The position numbers and the translations under genes are program-made. Under the pieces are notes generated by a model that was given only the letters and a program-made list of their open reading frames with translations, made no database searches and was not told the origin of the DNA. From contig JAWKZG010000013.1 of assembly GCA_041396125.1 (NCBI GenBank), positions 1-64,000 of the forward strand: 64,000 nt of DNA, given 5' to 3'. Origin of the DNA: JAWKZG01 sp041396125 (GTDB taxonomy: Bacteria; Pseudomonadota; Gammaproteobacteria; Competibacterales; Competibacteraceae). Below, one piece after another: positions 37,565-49,942 of the stretch. Each line of letters begins with the position of its first letter. The first letter of the stretch is position 1.

Positions 37565-38346
37565 ATGTCACAGCCATCGCACTTTCTGATTACAACCCGT
37601 AGTGGTCGCGTGTTGCTGGGCCTGAGCGGGGTGCTGAGCTTTCTGGTGTTGTGGAAATTTGCCCAGACCTCGGGCTGGGGTGGCGCAGGTTCAATCCCGG
37701 ACCCGATGCTGCTGCCGACGACCTTGCTGGATGAATGGCGCTCGGGACGTCTGCTGCCAGTGCTCTATTCCAGCCTGATTCATTATATCTGGGGCCTTTC
37801 ACTGGGAACACTCTGCGGTTTGCTGGTTGGTATGCTGGCTGCAATATCACCCTGGATAGATGCGTATCATGGCTGGCTGGCGCGTATTTTACGGCCTATA
37901 CCGCCGCTGGCCTGGGTGGTGTTTGCTATCGCCTGGTTCAAGGTCAGTCATGCCGGCGCGGCGTTTGTTATTGCGATAGGCGTTTTCTGGGTGAATTATT
38001 TTGCCACCTATTCAGCCGTGCGCAATATCGACCCAAAATACTATGAACTGGCGCGCGCTTTTGGTCAGAACGGGTTTTTGAACCAGCTGATGAACGTTAC
38101 TCTGCCGGGTGCTGCACCCGGTATTTTGTCGGGTATCCGGACTGGCATAGGACAGGCCTGGATGACCCTGATAGCAGCAGAATTACTGGGTGTACCCGGC
38201 ATGGGGCAGAAATGAATGCCGCCGCCGGAGTGGGCGCGTATGAAGCCGTCGTGATCTATATGTTGATCATTTCATTGGTCTACACCCTGAGTGATTTTTT
38301 CTTCGGGCTGCTTGAAAAAAGGGCATTGCAATGGCGCCCATCCTGA
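37565..38346 (+). CDS. ABC transporter permease, TauC/SsuC type, one frameshift
   Basis: About 260 residues in six membrane segments. The EAA loop is seen as YYELARAFGQNGFLNQLMNVTLPGAAPGI, and GVPGMGQ precedes a frame break at about 38212-38216. The rest, MNAAAGVGAYEAVVIYMLIIS and SDFFFGLLEKRALQW, continues in another frame to a TGA at 38344-38346, overlapping the ATPase start. Without the join the last TM segment is lost. The gene follows the binding protein by 10 bases. Confidence 0.85.
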
Positions 38347-39077
38347 CTGTCAGTGGGCTCAGCTATCACTACCAGAACAGCGCACAGCCGGTGTTCGAGG
38401 ATTTGAACCTGCAACTCATGGCCGGGGAGTTTGTTGCGGTGGTCGGTGGTTCGGGCGTTGGTAAATCGACCCTGTTGCGCTGTGTTGCCGGTTTGGCCCC
38501 GAGCGGGCCGGATCAAATCAGCCGGGGCGAGGTGCATATTAACGTGCCCCGGCGCAGCGGCAGCCGCCGTCGCGCCATCGTCTTTCAGGACGGACGGTTG
38601 CTGCCGTGGCGGCGCTTGCACAGCAATATCGGTTATGGTCTGAAAGGGTTGCCGCTGAGCACACAGGAACAGGCCGCCAGAATTCAGGAAGTGCTGGCGC
38701 TGACCCGCCTAACCGAATTGGCAGAGCGCTGGCCGCATCAATTGTCCGGCGGGCAAATGCAACGGGCGGGTATTGCCCGGGCGCTGGCGGTACATCCGGA
38801 TCTGTTGCTGATGGATGAACCCTTCAGCGCTGTGGATGCCATCACGCGGCAGCATCTGCAGGACGAACTGCTGAATATCTGGCAGAAAGCCGGCCCTGCC
38901 ATACTGTTCATCACACACGATATTGAGGAAGCGGTTTATCTGGCGGATCGGGTGATAGTGCTGTCGGGGACTCCGGCACATATCAAGCATGACCATGTAA
39001 TTACTCATTCCAGGCCGCGCCAGCGTACTGCCGGGTCGCTGCAAGTGCTCGCCCGGCAGATTGCCCGTGATTTATAA
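38331..39077 (+). CDS. ABC transporter ATPase, TauB/SsuB type
   Basis: A 248-residue ATPase: Walker A GGSGVGKSTLLRC, Q loop VFQDGRLLPWRRL, signature LSGGQMQRAGIARAL, Walker B LLLMDEPFSAVD and switch His in FITHDIEEAV. The length and FxDxxLLPW loop fit the SsuB/TauB/NrtD group. It overlaps the permease end by 16 bases and precedes the DsrE-like gene by 3. Confidence 0.93.
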   Translation: MAPILTVSGLSYHYQNSAQPVFEDLNLQLMAGEFVAVVGGSGVGKSTLLRCVAGLAPSGPDQISRGEVHINVPRRSGSRRRAIVFQDGRLLPWRRLHSNIGYGLKGLPLSTQEQAARIQEVLALTRLTELAERWPHQLSGGQMQRAGIARALAVHPDLLLMDEPFSAVDAITRQHLQDELLNIWQKAGPAILFITHDIEEAVYLADRVIVLSGTPAHIKHDHVITHSRPRQRTAGSLQVLARQIARDL

Positions 39078-39080
39078 GCC

Positions 39081-39395
39081 GTGAGCGGTAAGCTGCTCTC
39101 CCTGCAGGTGTTGCTGCACGCGCCAACGCCAAAAGCGCTGCGCCGGGCGATTTCCAACGCCCGTAATTTACAACGACTGGAACCGGCTGCCCGAATTGAA
39201 ATTGTCGTCAACGGTACGGCGGCCGCCGCTGCCCTGGATATCGACGATGAAGCACTAAAAAGCCTGCTTGTTGTCTGTCAGAACAGCCTCCAGCGGCAAT
39301 CGCTGGAGCTGCCACAAGACTTGCGTGTGGTACCGGCCGCTGTGCTATATCTGGCCCTTCAGCAAAGCAAGGGCTGGTGCTATATCCGCGCTTGA
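39081..39395 (+). CDS. DsrE/F-like small protein
   Basis: A 104-residue protein from GTG 39081, placed 3 bases after the ATPase. KLLSLQVLLHAPTPKALRRAISNARNLQ, then IEIVVNGTAAAAALD and SLLVVCQNSLQRQSL, follow the DsrE fold, in which a Cys after a beta-strand carries sulfur; C in LLVVCQNS is in the right place. DsrE-like proteins handle sulfur transfer, though many have no known role. Its coupling to a TauABC-like transporter hints at a sulfur-containing substrate. Confidence in the family is moderate. Confidence 0.65.
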   Translation: MSGKLLSLQVLLHAPTPKALRRAISNARNLQRLEPAARIEIVVNGTAAAAALDIDDEALKSLLVVCQNSLQRQSLELPQDLRVVPAAVLYLALQQSKGWCYIRA

Positions 39396-39603
39396 CCGCA
39401 TCATTTTCTTTCAGCCTGCCACCAGGCTGTTTTCCCCGTCATCGACGACTTCCTAGCGCTGCCCGGCAACGACTCATTTGCTGCTTTTTTCATTTGCGTT
39501 TACGCTAGTTTCTTTTGGCATTCGCCCTGACCCGTGCGGTTGGGCTGCAGAAGGCCTCGTGCGGAATCTGTTTAGTGTTTTATGTAGGAGCGATGAGCAA
39601 AGT

Positions 39604-40942
39604 ATGGCTGAGAATGGGGCGCTAGCCCAAGCGGGGCAGTCGTTGCCGACGTCCACTTCAGTGGTCGTGATCGGTGGCGGGGTGGCGGGGGTATCAACAG
39701 CGTTGTATCTGGCACGCTGGGGTATACCGGTAGTGTTGTGTGAAAAAGGCCGTATTGCTGCCGAGCAATCGTCACGTAACTGGGGTTGGATACGCCGCCA
39801 GGGGCGTGATGTGCGCGAACTGCCCTTGATGATCGAGAGTTTTCGATTATGGCAGGAACTGAATGCGGAGCTCGATCAGGACATCGGTTATCGTCAGGGC
39901 GGTTCAACCTATCTCGCCGAGACCGATGCGGAACTTGCCGAACGGGCGGCCTGGCTGGACGCAGCGGAAGGTTTTCAACTCGATACCCGGTTGCTGACAG
40001 CCGCGGAAGTTGACACCATGCTGGGGCAGTCAGAGCGGCGTTTCAAAGGCGGCCTGCATACCCCCAGTGACGCTTATGCCGAGCCCTCGCAAGCAGTTCC
40101 GGCCCTGGCCCGGCTGGCGCAAAATCTGGGTGCGCAGTTGTTTGAACAGACTGCCGTACGCACACTGGAGCAGCAGGCCGGACGAGTGACCGGGGTTGTC
40201 ACCGAACACGGTACTATTGCCTGCGATACCGTTATTCTGGCAGGCGGCGTCTGGTCGCGACCGTTTCTGGAAAACCTGGGTCTATCGTTACCACAGCTGG
40301 CGATCAAGTCGTCGGCACAGCGCACCAGCAAAGCACCGTTGATTACCACCAGTACCGTCGGCGCTACCGGTGCTTCGTTGCGGCCCCGACTGGATGGTGG
40401 ATACACTATTGCCCGCAGCGGCGCCGCCAGTTTCGAGCTGATTCCGACCGCTTTCCGCCATTTTCTGGCGTTTACCCCGATTTTGCGTAACCGCTGGCGG
40501 ATACTGCGTCTGCGGTTCGGGCGTTCATTCTTCGGGGCGCTGGGCAGCCATCGCTGGCAGCCGGATCAGTTCAGCCCGTTCGAACAGGTGCGGGTGTTCG
40601 ATCCGAGCCCGGACGACAAACTATTAGATGATGTATTACGTGCGGCACAAACCCTGTTTCCGCAATTGCACGAGACGCGCCCGGAGCAGCGTTGGGGCGG
40701 GATGATCGATGTCACCCCCGATGAACTGCCTGTCATTGACCATGTGGGTCAGCCGGCCGGGCTGATTCTTGCAACCGGCTTGTCCGGTCATGGCTTCGGA
40801 CTCGGGCCGGGGTGGGTTATCTAGCCGCGCAACTGGCACTCGGACGGGAACCGATGGTGGATACCACGCCGTTCCGCTATGCCCGCTTTCGCGCCAGCAA
40901 GAGAGCACCCGGTATGAGAGCTGCACTGAGAGCTGCACAATG
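39604..40942 (+). CDS. FAD-dependent oxidoreductase (DAO family) 1, C-terminal frameshift
   Basis: About 446 residues. Rossmann motif VVVIGGGVAGVSTALYLARWG with the acidic end VVLCEKG binds FAD; SSRNWGWIRRQGRD follows, as in sarcosine oxidase / glycine oxidase / D-amino-acid dehydrogenases. The C-terminal FAD block is PDELPVIDHVGQPAGLILATG with SGHGFGLGPG. One missing base at about 40812 puts the last 45 residues (GYLAAQLALGREPM) into another frame, ending at TGA 40940-40942. It likely oxidises an amine or D-amino acid from the neighbouring transporters. It overlaps the second oxidoreductase by ATGA. A region upstream of ATG 39604 in the same frame lacks similarity and is left out. Confidence 0.85.
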
Positions 40943-42132
40943 AGCGCTGTAGCAAATAACACCCCCGATATTCTGATCATCGGGGCTGGTATTTCAGGCT
41001 GTGCGGCAGCTTACGAACTGGCCCGCGAAGGCTATAAGGTACAAGTGCTGGAGCGCTATGCGCCAGGTGCGATGGCTTCCGGCTGGACGCTGGCCGGCGT
41101 GCGTCAGTCAGGTCGTGATCCGGCTGAACTGCCATTGGCCCAGCGTGCTGTCAGGTTGTGGACGACACTGTCGCAACGCCTTGAGGCCGACACCGGTTAC
41201 CGCCAGCACGGTAATCTGCGCCTGGCCCGCAACGCAGCAGAAGTCGAGGTGATCCGGGCGCTGGTGGCGGCACCGGCAAATGCCGGGCTGGGGCTGCGCC
41301 TGCTGGAAGATCCTGCTGATATCCGGGAGCTGGCACCTTGTCTGTCGGCGCAGGTGCTGGCTGCTTCATATTGTGCCAGTGACGGTCACGCTGATCCGCT
41401 GGCGACGCTGGCCGCACTGCGCGCTGCCGCCGAACGACTGGGCGTCCGCTTCAGCAGTGGTGTGCGGGTGACCGGTATTGGACTACTGCGGCCGGGCGGG
41501 TGAGCGGGGTACAGACCGAGCAGCATGGCCCTATTGCCGCCGGAGCCTGTATCGCCGCGCCCGGAATTTATATTAACGAATTACTGCAGCCGCTCGGGTT
41601 ATCAATCCCGCTGCGTGTGCCGATGGTCACCGTTGTGCAGACCGAGCCGCTGGCACCCCTGCTGGCACCGGTGCTGGGCGTGGCCAATGCCGATCTGGCC
41701 GCCCGCCAGCAACTCGATGGCCGGCTGCGTGTAACCGGTGGGGCGGAAGACTGGCATGGCGAGCTGGAGCACGAACAGAATGGCAACACACCGCGGGTGG
41801 CACCGGGTGTGGCCAGTCTGGGTGAGGTTATCGCCAAAGTGTCAGCGGTGTTGCCGGCATTTGCCAGCGCCCGGGTGGCGCGGATCTGGGCCGGTTTGCT
41901 CGACCTGACCCCGGATGCCTTGCCGGTACTGGATCATGTCCCAGGGATTGATGGCCTGGTGGTCGCGGCTGGATTTTCCGGGCATGGTTTCGGACTCGGG
42001 CCGGTGACCGGAGAACTGCTCTGTGATCTGGTGCTGGATCGCAAACCTGGTCTGGCGCTGGATGCTTTTCGGTTTGACCGGTTTTCGGCAGCGGATGAGG
42101 CCGCGCCTGCCAATCTGAGCCTGCATGGCTGA
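40940..42132 (+). CDS. FAD-dependent oxidoreductase (DAO family) 2, one frameshift
   Basis: About 397 residues. The FAD-binding start is ILIIGAGISGCAAAYELAREG then VQVLERYAPGAMASGW. The sequence breaks at about 41490, where a TGA follows LLRPGG, and resumes as RVSGVQTEQHGPIAAGACIAAPGIYI. The C-terminal block LTPDALPVLDHVPGIDGL with SGHGFGLGP mirrors gene 1, so the two are distant paralogues and may form a heteromeric oxidase or dehydrogenase. The translational overlap supports joint assembly. The substrate is probably an imino-acid or amine. Confidence 0.85.
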
Positions 42133-42218
42133 TGTCGCCGTTGGTTCGGGCCGTTGGTTCGGGTTACTATGACCAGACTGTTAAATAATCAAACGATGGA
42201 GATAATGATGAGGTGTTC

Positions 42219-42932
42219 ATGTTAAATCCTGCCGGTCGGGTAGTGATGGTATCCGGTGCCAGCCGTGGTATCGGTCGGGCGATTGCCATGACGCTATACG
42301 ATGAAGGGTACTCGCTCAGTCTGGGTGCACGCGATGCCGCTGCATTGCAAGATTCGCTGCAGGATTTGTCTGAAGAACGCGTACTGTGTTGTCGCTACGA
42401 TGCGGAAGACCGCAGTACGCATGAGGCCTGGCTGGATGCCACGCTGAGCCGCTTTGGACAGCTTGACGGGCTGGTGAACAATGCCGGTATCGGCGTGCCT
42501 TTCACGCTTGAGGAAGGGGATGAAGCCGCGCTTGATCGCATCTGGGCGGTGAATGTCAAAGCGCCCCTGTTTTTAACCCGTATTTGTCTGCCGCACCTCA
42601 AAGCATCCGGTTCAGGACGGGTGGTCAATGTGGCATCGCTGTCCGGTAAACGGGTGCGTAATAATAATGTTGCTTACAATATGAGCAAGTTCGCCTTGCT
42701 GGCCTTGTCGCACGGTACGCGGCGGGTGGGCTGGGACGACGGGGTCAGGGTTACCGCGTTGTGTCCCAGTTTTGTGCGTACCGACATGACCGCTGACACC
42801 ACCAAAATTGCCCGTGATGAAATGATCGATCCGGCCGATCTGGCCCGTTTGACGGCAACCGTAATGGCGTTGCCGAATACTGCTGCAGTCGCTGAACTGC
42901 TGGTTAACTGTCGCTTGGAAGATACCTTATAA
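42219..42932 (+). CDS. Short-chain dehydrogenase/reductase
   Basis: About 237 residues of the classical SDR type. NAD(P) loop MVSGASRGIGRAIAM, DGLVNNAGIG, catalytic Ser in VNVASLSGKRV and AYNMSKF (Tyr-x-x-x-Lys) are all intact. ALCPSFVRTDM follows as usual. It lies 86 bases after the second FAD enzyme and 31 before a second Dpp-type operon, all on one strand. Likely oxidises or reduces a hydroxy or keto intermediate of the same pathway. The GTG at 42213 is an alternative start. Confidence 0.9.
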   Translation: MLNPAGRVVMVSGASRGIGRAIAMTLYDEGYSLSLGARDAAALQDSLQDLSEERVLCCRYDAEDRSTHEAWLDATLSRFGQLDGLVNNAGIGVPFTLEEGDEAALDRIWAVNVKAPLFLTRICLPHLKASGSGRVVNVASLSGKRVRNNNVAYNMSKFALLALSHGTRRVGWDDGVRVTALCPSFVRTDMTADTTKIARDEMIDPADLARLTATVMALPNTAAVAELLVNCRLEDTL

Positions 42933-42963
42933 CGACTACTCTGTCTTTGCCTGGAGAACGCGT

Positions 42964-44523
42964 ATGAAACAAATGAAACTTGTGCCCCTGCTCGCCGTGT
43001 CAGCGGCTGTACTGTTCGCGGTCGGCAGTCCGGTACATGCTGCGGGTACCACGCTGAATGTCGGTATGGCCTCGGCTGATGCCGGCAAGCTGGACCCGCA
43101 TATTGCCACAACAACCCCTGATAAGGGTCTGTTGCACTGGATGTTTAATGGTCTGGTACGCGTGCAGCCGGGCAAAGCCAGTCCGGAGTTTATTGAGCCC
43201 GATTTAGCCGAGAGCTGGGTCGCTTCCGACGATGGCCTGCAGTGGACATTCAAGCTGCGTCAGGGCGTGCAGTGTCACGGCGAGTACGGCGAGCTGGACA
43301 GTGAGGACGTGGTGTTTTCGCTGCAACGGGCGGCTAATAAAGACACCTCCAGCTTCTCGAATGACTATAAAGCCATTTCCTCGGTCGAGGCCAATGGTCC
43401 TTATGAAGTGAAAATTACCCTGTCTGAATCCGTACCCAGCCTGCTCGGTCTGTTAGTGCCTTATCATGGCGGTAATATTGTGTGTAAGGATGCGGTCGAA
43501 GCACTGGGTGATCAGTTCGAACGCACCCCGATCGGCACCGGCCCGTTTATGTTTGCCGAATACCAGCCGCAGCAATACGTCAAACTGGTCGCCAATGAAG
43601 ACTATTTTCGTGGCGCGCCGAAAATCAAAGAAATTTTCTATCGCTATATCCCCTCCGATGCCAGTCGTGATCTGGCATTCCAGTCCGGTGAAATCGACAT
43701 GATTTACGGCAAACAGGAACAATCCTGGGTGGACCGTATCAGTGAGCTGCCGAATACCAAAGTGGTGGTGATGAAGCCCGGCGAGATGTCGGTGATTCAC
43801 CTTAATATGACGATGCCGCCGCTGGATAATCTTAAAGTGCGGCAGGCAGTGGCCCACGCTATTGATCGCGCCGCCATGGTGCAGTTCAAAGGTGAAAAAG
43901 TCACTTTGCCCGCTATCTCGGTCGTACCGGAAGGTTACCTGGGGTATACCGACGATGTCGCAAAATACGATTTTGATGTGGACAAAGCCAAAGCGTTGCT
44001 GGCCGAAGCGGGTTTTCCTGACGGTGTTACGCTGAAAACCATCCACACCACGCTGCCCGGCATGCTGTCAACGATTGAAGCCGTGCAGGCACTGCTGAAA
44101 CAGGCCAATATCAATCTGGAAATCGAAACGGTTGAGCATGCCACATTCCACCAGCAGATCCGTGCTGATGCCTCCCAGATCGTGCATTATTCGGCAGCCC
44201 GTTTTCCGATTGCCGATGTTTATCTGAGCCAGTTTTTCCATTCCAGCGCTATCGTTGGTACGCCTACCGCTGTAACCAATTTTTCCCATTGCGCGGTTGC
44301 TGATGCCGAGATCGAAGCGGCCCGTACAGAACCGCATCTGGACAAGCAGCGGGAACTCTGGGCCGAGGCGCAGCGCAAAATCATGGCTGAAGTGTGTGCG
44401 GTGCCGATTTATCAGAACCTGCAATTGTGGGCCTGGAAAGATTCGCTGGATCTGGGCACCGAGGTGGAAGGTTCACTCAATCTGAGTCCGCCGGTTACCG
44501 AACAAGCCCAGTTTCTGGACTGA
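42964..44523 (+). CDS. Dpp/Gsi-type ABC periplasmic binding protein 2
   Basis: A 519-residue SBP_bac_5 protein with Sec signal (KLVPLLAVSAAVLFAVGS, cut near VHA-AG). Family blocks: ADAGKLDPHIA, GLVRVQPG, LAESWVASDDGLQWTFKLRQGVQ and IGTGPFMFAEYQPQQYVKLVAN. It is the receptor for the permeases and fused ATPase at 44608-48304. It differs from the first Dpp receptor (31862-33412) in sequence, so the two systems are not a recent duplication. The ligand is unknown; peptides, glutathione-like or opine-like molecules are possible. Confidence 0.93.
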   Translation: MKQMKLVPLLAVSAAVLFAVGSPVHAAGTTLNVGMASADAGKLDPHIATTTPDKGLLHWMFNGLVRVQPGKASPEFIEPDLAESWVASDDGLQWTFKLRQGVQCHGEYGELDSEDVVFSLQRAANKDTSSFSNDYKAISSVEANGPYEVKITLSESVPSLLGLLVPYHGGNIVCKDAVEALGDQFERTPIGTGPFMFAEYQPQQYVKLVANEDYFRGAPKIKEIFYRYIPSDASRDLAFQSGEIDMIYGKQEQSWVDRISELPNTKVVVMKPGEMSVIHLNMTMPPLDNLKVRQAVAHAIDRAAMVQFKGEKVTLPAISVVPEGYLGYTDDVAKYDFDVDKAKALLAEAGFPDGVTLKTIHTTLPGMLSTIEAVQALLKQANINLEIETVEHATFHQQIRADASQIVHYSAARFPIADVYLSQFFHSSAIVGTPTAVTNFSHCAVADAEIEAARTEPHLDKQRELWAEAQRKIMAEVCAVPIYQNLQLWAWKDSLDLGTEVEGSLNLSPPVTEQAQFLD

Positions 44524-44550
44524 TAACGGGAAACTGATGAGAAATAGTTT

Positions 44551-44582
44551 TGCAGCGGGGCAGAGTGATCTGCCCCGCTGCA
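44551..44582. other. Strong intercistronic stem-loop after the binding-protein gene
   Basis: TGCAGCGGGGCAGA (44551-44564), loop GTGA, then TCTGCCCCGCTGCA (44569-44582), a perfect 14-bp stem. No T-run follows. In ABC operons such stems after the receptor gene stabilise the upstream message, so receptor is made in excess. It may also act as a partial terminator. Confidence 0.8.
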
Positions 44583-44607
44583 GTTTAGCGCCACAGTGAT
44601 TTAGCTT

Positions 44608-45549
44608 ATGAGTAGTTTTATTCTTAAACGGTTGGGTTTTGCCGTAATCACGTTATTTGCGGTGTTGACCATAGTCTTTTTTATCGTGCGTATTCTGCCT
44701 GGTGATCCGGCTCTGGTGATTCTTGGCGATCAGGCCAGCATGGCTGCTATCGAAGCGTTGCGGGAGCGGCTCGGGCTGAATCAGCCCCTGCTGGTGCAAT
44801 ATATCGAGTTTATGGGGGGGGTGCTGACGGGCGACTGGGGGGTGTCGATGGTCAGTGGTCGTCCGGTCATCCAGGAAATTCTCAAAGTATTGCCAGCGAC
44901 CTTGGAGCTTACCGCTGTCTCGCTGCTGATTGGTGCAGTGATCGGTATCCCGCTCGGTATCTGGTCGGCGGTACGACGCAATACCCTGCCCGATTATATA
45001 ACCCGTCTCGGCTCGCTGCTGGGCTTGTCTTTTCCGGCGTTCGTGTCGGCCATTTTGCTGCTGCTGGTTTTTTCCATCCAGTTGCGCTGGTTTCCGGTGA
45101 TCAGTTCCGGGCAGGGCACAACCGTACTCGAACGGCTGCGTGATCTGGCCTTACCGGCGGTCAATCTGGGTTTGATCATGGCGGCTTACATCACCCGTGT
45201 CACCCGTTCCTCGATGCTGGAAGTGCTGGGGCAGGACTATGTGCGTACTGCGCATGCGAAAGGGATCGCATTCTCTGCAATCATCTGGCGACACTGTCTG
45301 CGCAATGCCCTGATTCCGGTCGTAACGGTGGTTGGATTGTATCTGGGCATCCTGATCGGCAATTCCGTGTTGACTGAAATCGTCTTTAACCGGCCCGGTC
45401 TGGGCAAACTCATTATCGGTGCGCTTAATCAGCGTGACTACACCATGCTGCAAGGCATGATGGTGATTTACACCCTGGTTGTAGTGCTGGTGAATCTGAT
45501 CACCGATCTTACCTATGGCCTGATCGACCCCAGGATAAAATATCAATGA
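44608..45549 (+). CDS. Dpp/Gsi-type ABC permease (DppB-like) 2
   Basis: A 313-residue permease: SSFILKRLGFAVITLFAVLT start, RILPGDPALVILG after TM1, and the EAA loop YVRTAHAKGIAFSAIIWRHCLRNALIP. The C-terminus VLVNLITDLTYGLIDPRIKY is typical of the family. It overlaps the next permease by ATGA. Together they form the channel of the second Dpp-like system. Confidence 0.93.
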   Translation: MSSFILKRLGFAVITLFAVLTIVFFIVRILPGDPALVILGDQASMAAIEALRERLGLNQPLLVQYIEFMGGVLTGDWGVSMVSGRPVIQEILKVLPATLELTAVSLLIGAVIGIPLGIWSAVRRNTLPDYITRLGSLLGLSFPAFVSAILLLLVFSIQLRWFPVISSGQGTTVLERLRDLALPAVNLGLIMAAYITRVTRSSMLEVLGQDYVRTAHAKGIAFSAIIWRHCLRNALIPVVTVVGLYLGILIGNSVLTEIVFNRPGLGKLIIGALNQRDYTMLQGMMVIYTLVVVLVNLITDLTYGLIDPRIKYQ

Positions 45550-46444
45550 GTGCACCTTCACCGATCGCTCAGGGTTCCTACGCCTATTTGCGCCGTACCC
45601 TGGCTGCTATGGGCGCGGGCCTGATTAAAGCCTTTAATACCAATAAAACCTCCTGGGTTGGCCTGGGACTGTTTCTGCTGGTCTGTCTGCTGGCTATTCT
45701 GGCCCCGGTTCTGGCCCCGCATGACCCGCTCGACCAAAATATTCTATTTCGCCTCAAGCCGCCTTCTGCCGAGCACTGGATGGGCACGGATTACTATGGA
45801 CGGGATGTGCTGTCGCGTCTGATGTATGGCGCACGTATCTCGCTCACTATCGGTCTGCTGGCTATTGGTATGGCACTGATAATTGGCTCGCTGATCGGTT
45901 TGATTGCCGGCTATTTCGGCGGTCGTACCGATATCATCATCATGCAGATCATGGATGTGTTGCTGGCCTTCCCGTCCCTTATTCTGGGGCTGGTGGTCGT
46001 GGCCATGCTGGGACCGAGCATCGCGAACCTGGTTATTGCCATTGCGCTAACCGCGATTCCGCCGTTCGCCCGCATTGCCCGCGCCCCGACCATTACCGTC
46101 AAGGAACGCGAATTTGTCGAAGCCGGTCGCGCTTTGGGGTATTCCGATCTGCGCCTGATGCTGGGTCATATACTGCCGAATATTCTGCCTGAAATCCTGG
46201 TCATGGGATCACTCTGGCTGGCCACTGCAATCCGGGTCGAAGCGTCGCTGGCGTTTATCGGCCTGGGCGTCAGTCCGCCGACAGCCACCTGGGGCGGCAT
46301 GATCCGCGAAGGTTTTGAAAATATTCTGGACAGTTTCTGGCTGGCCTTGTTTCCGTCGTTTGCCATTTTGCTGGTCGTTTTCGCGCTGAATCTTTTGGGC
46401 GATGGTTTGCGTGATGCCATTGATCCAAAATTGCGAGGTGAGCA

Positions 46445-46448
<4 letters not shown>
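45546..46448 (+). CDS. Dpp/Gsi-type ABC permease (DppC-like) 2
   Basis: A 300-residue permease with the DppC motif HWMGTDYYGRDVLSRLMYGARIS, six TM segments and the EAA loop EAGRALGYSDLRLMLGHILPNILP. The last segment NLLGDGLRDAIDPKL is conserved. It overlaps both neighbours by ATGA, which implies tightly coupled translation. Confidence 0.93.
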
Positions 46449-48304
<1,856 letters not shown>

Positions 48305-48429
48305 TTAAAAAAGCGGCGATTAAAAAACAGGCGGTTAAAATTGGCGCAGTGGCACATCATGCTGCTGCGCCAGCTACAAGAAGCGCATGACCTTGCAGTC
48401 AAGGCGTATTGGCCGTGGTAGTGGTTGTA

Positions 48430-49561
48430 CTTTTGGGGGGTTACTGTATCTTGTACCAACTGTGGTGATACGAGTTTCTGCCGGTGCTGTTCCAGGGCTG
48501 CTGCCTGCGGCTGGTCTGCATCATTCAATTGTGAAAAGCGTAAGAGCAGGATCAGAGGGGCATTATTCGGCAACAGCATAGCCCGGATATTCGGTGATAA
48601 TTTATCGATATAGCGGTAAGTCAACAGATTATCACGCTGCTGCAGGGCTTACGCGCAATATGCTCTAAAGCTTCAGCCTCGGCTTTGGCTTTTACCATGG
48701 AGCGCGGCGCCGGCCTCCGCCACGTCGCGGATGGCTTGCGCTTTCGCCCGTGCTTTGATGGTGATTTTGCGGCCTTCGCCGGTTGCCAAGGGTCGCCATC
48801 TTCTGCGCTTCGTATTCGGCTTCCGTGATACTGGCAGTCATTTCTCTTCTACCGAGGTGGCATATTCCGGTGAAAAGGTAATATTGCGCACCAGAATTTT
48901 CAGCGGTTCCAGGCCTGATCCCCGGGTATGGGTCACCGTAAGATCATTTAACGCTTCTTCAAAGGCTTTGCGTTTCTCACTGTTTATCTCGTCCACATTA
49001 AAGCGGGCTGCCTGGCTGCGCACAAGTACCCACAATCCCGGTCGGATAAAATCACGGATGCTTAGCGAATCCTGCCGAGTTGATATGCAGATTAACCGCC
49101 ATCTCCGGCCGAATCCGGAATAATAATGTCACGTCGATAATAACAAGCTGACCGTCAGCAGTACGGGCGCGGATCGCATCGTCACCCAGTTCTTCGCCTT
49201 CGTAAGCCCGCCTGACATGGTGTAGGACTGGACAATGATCGGATAGCGAATGACCTCCTCGAACAAGGGCACCTTCAGGTGCAAGCCTGAATCCCATCAG
49301 TTTGCTCGCGTACGCCCTGGGGCGACAGCAGAACACAACGACCCCGATTTCGCGTGGATCAATGAATACCAGGCTGGCGCTGGCAAGATTCACCGTCACA
49401 ACACCGACCAGCGGCCATAAAATCCGATAGGAAAACAAGCGCCTGACGGCGACCAGCCAACCGTGAGACCGCCGTATAACCAGAAAATACACCAGCGTTC
49501 CAAAGAGCGGTAAGGCCCAGAGAAAGGGTACAAATATATCAGCGGCGTTTTTTAGAATCAT
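48430..49561 (-). pseudogene. SPFH/band 7 (stomatin-prohibitin) protein, several frame breaks
   Basis: The minus strand encodes, in pieces, one SPFH membrane protein. The N-terminus MILKNAADIFVPFLWALPLFGTL and a second hydrophobic stretch precede FIDPREIGVVV and, after a broken stretch, RARTADGQLVIIDVTLLFRIRPE. Next come LWVLVRSQAARFNVDEINSEKR and ILVRNITFSPEYA. The coiled-coil part (EAEYEAQKMATLATGEGRK) and the end (YRYIDKLSPNIRAMLLPNN) follow in other frames. SPFH proteins form membrane-bound cages that organise membrane proteases or transport. At least four indels are needed, so a pseudogene is possible. The start at 49561 is uncertain because the ribosome site is very close (AAGG, 1-2 bases). 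Confidence 0.65.
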
Positions 49562-49898
49562 CCTTATAACCTGCTGGAACGCTGCAACGGGATTACTATA
49601 TTTTTGAATTATAAAATAATGCTGTGCGTAAAGAATGCCTGTGAAGGATTCTGTCGGTCTTCTCGTGCCAGACAAACCGGGTTTTGAGGCTTCAGGTGAT
49701 TTTCTGGTTTTTAGCAAACCATTGTTATTAAAAATATTATTCTATTGGATGTGATTTGAATAAAACTCACGATGTAGCAGAAAATTTATAAAAACCCGGA
49801 TTATAATGATAACTATTTGTTTGTAGGGTGTTTCAAGAATTTTCCGGACTTACTGTCGTGTAATGACAGAAGGGAGGAAGATGGAGTTACAAAGCAGG

Positions 49899-49929
49899 CT
49901 ATCTCTGGCCGTTGTCTGGCCAGAGATAG
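49899..49929. terminator. Stem-loop after the IPTL-type surface protein gene
   Basis: CTATCTCTGGCC (49899-49910), loop GTTGTCT, GGCCAGAGATAG (49918-49929), a perfect 12-bp stem 14 bases beyond the gene's stop on the minus strand. The T-run is weak. Confidence 0.65.
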
Positions 49930-49942
49930 CTTATTGAATGGA

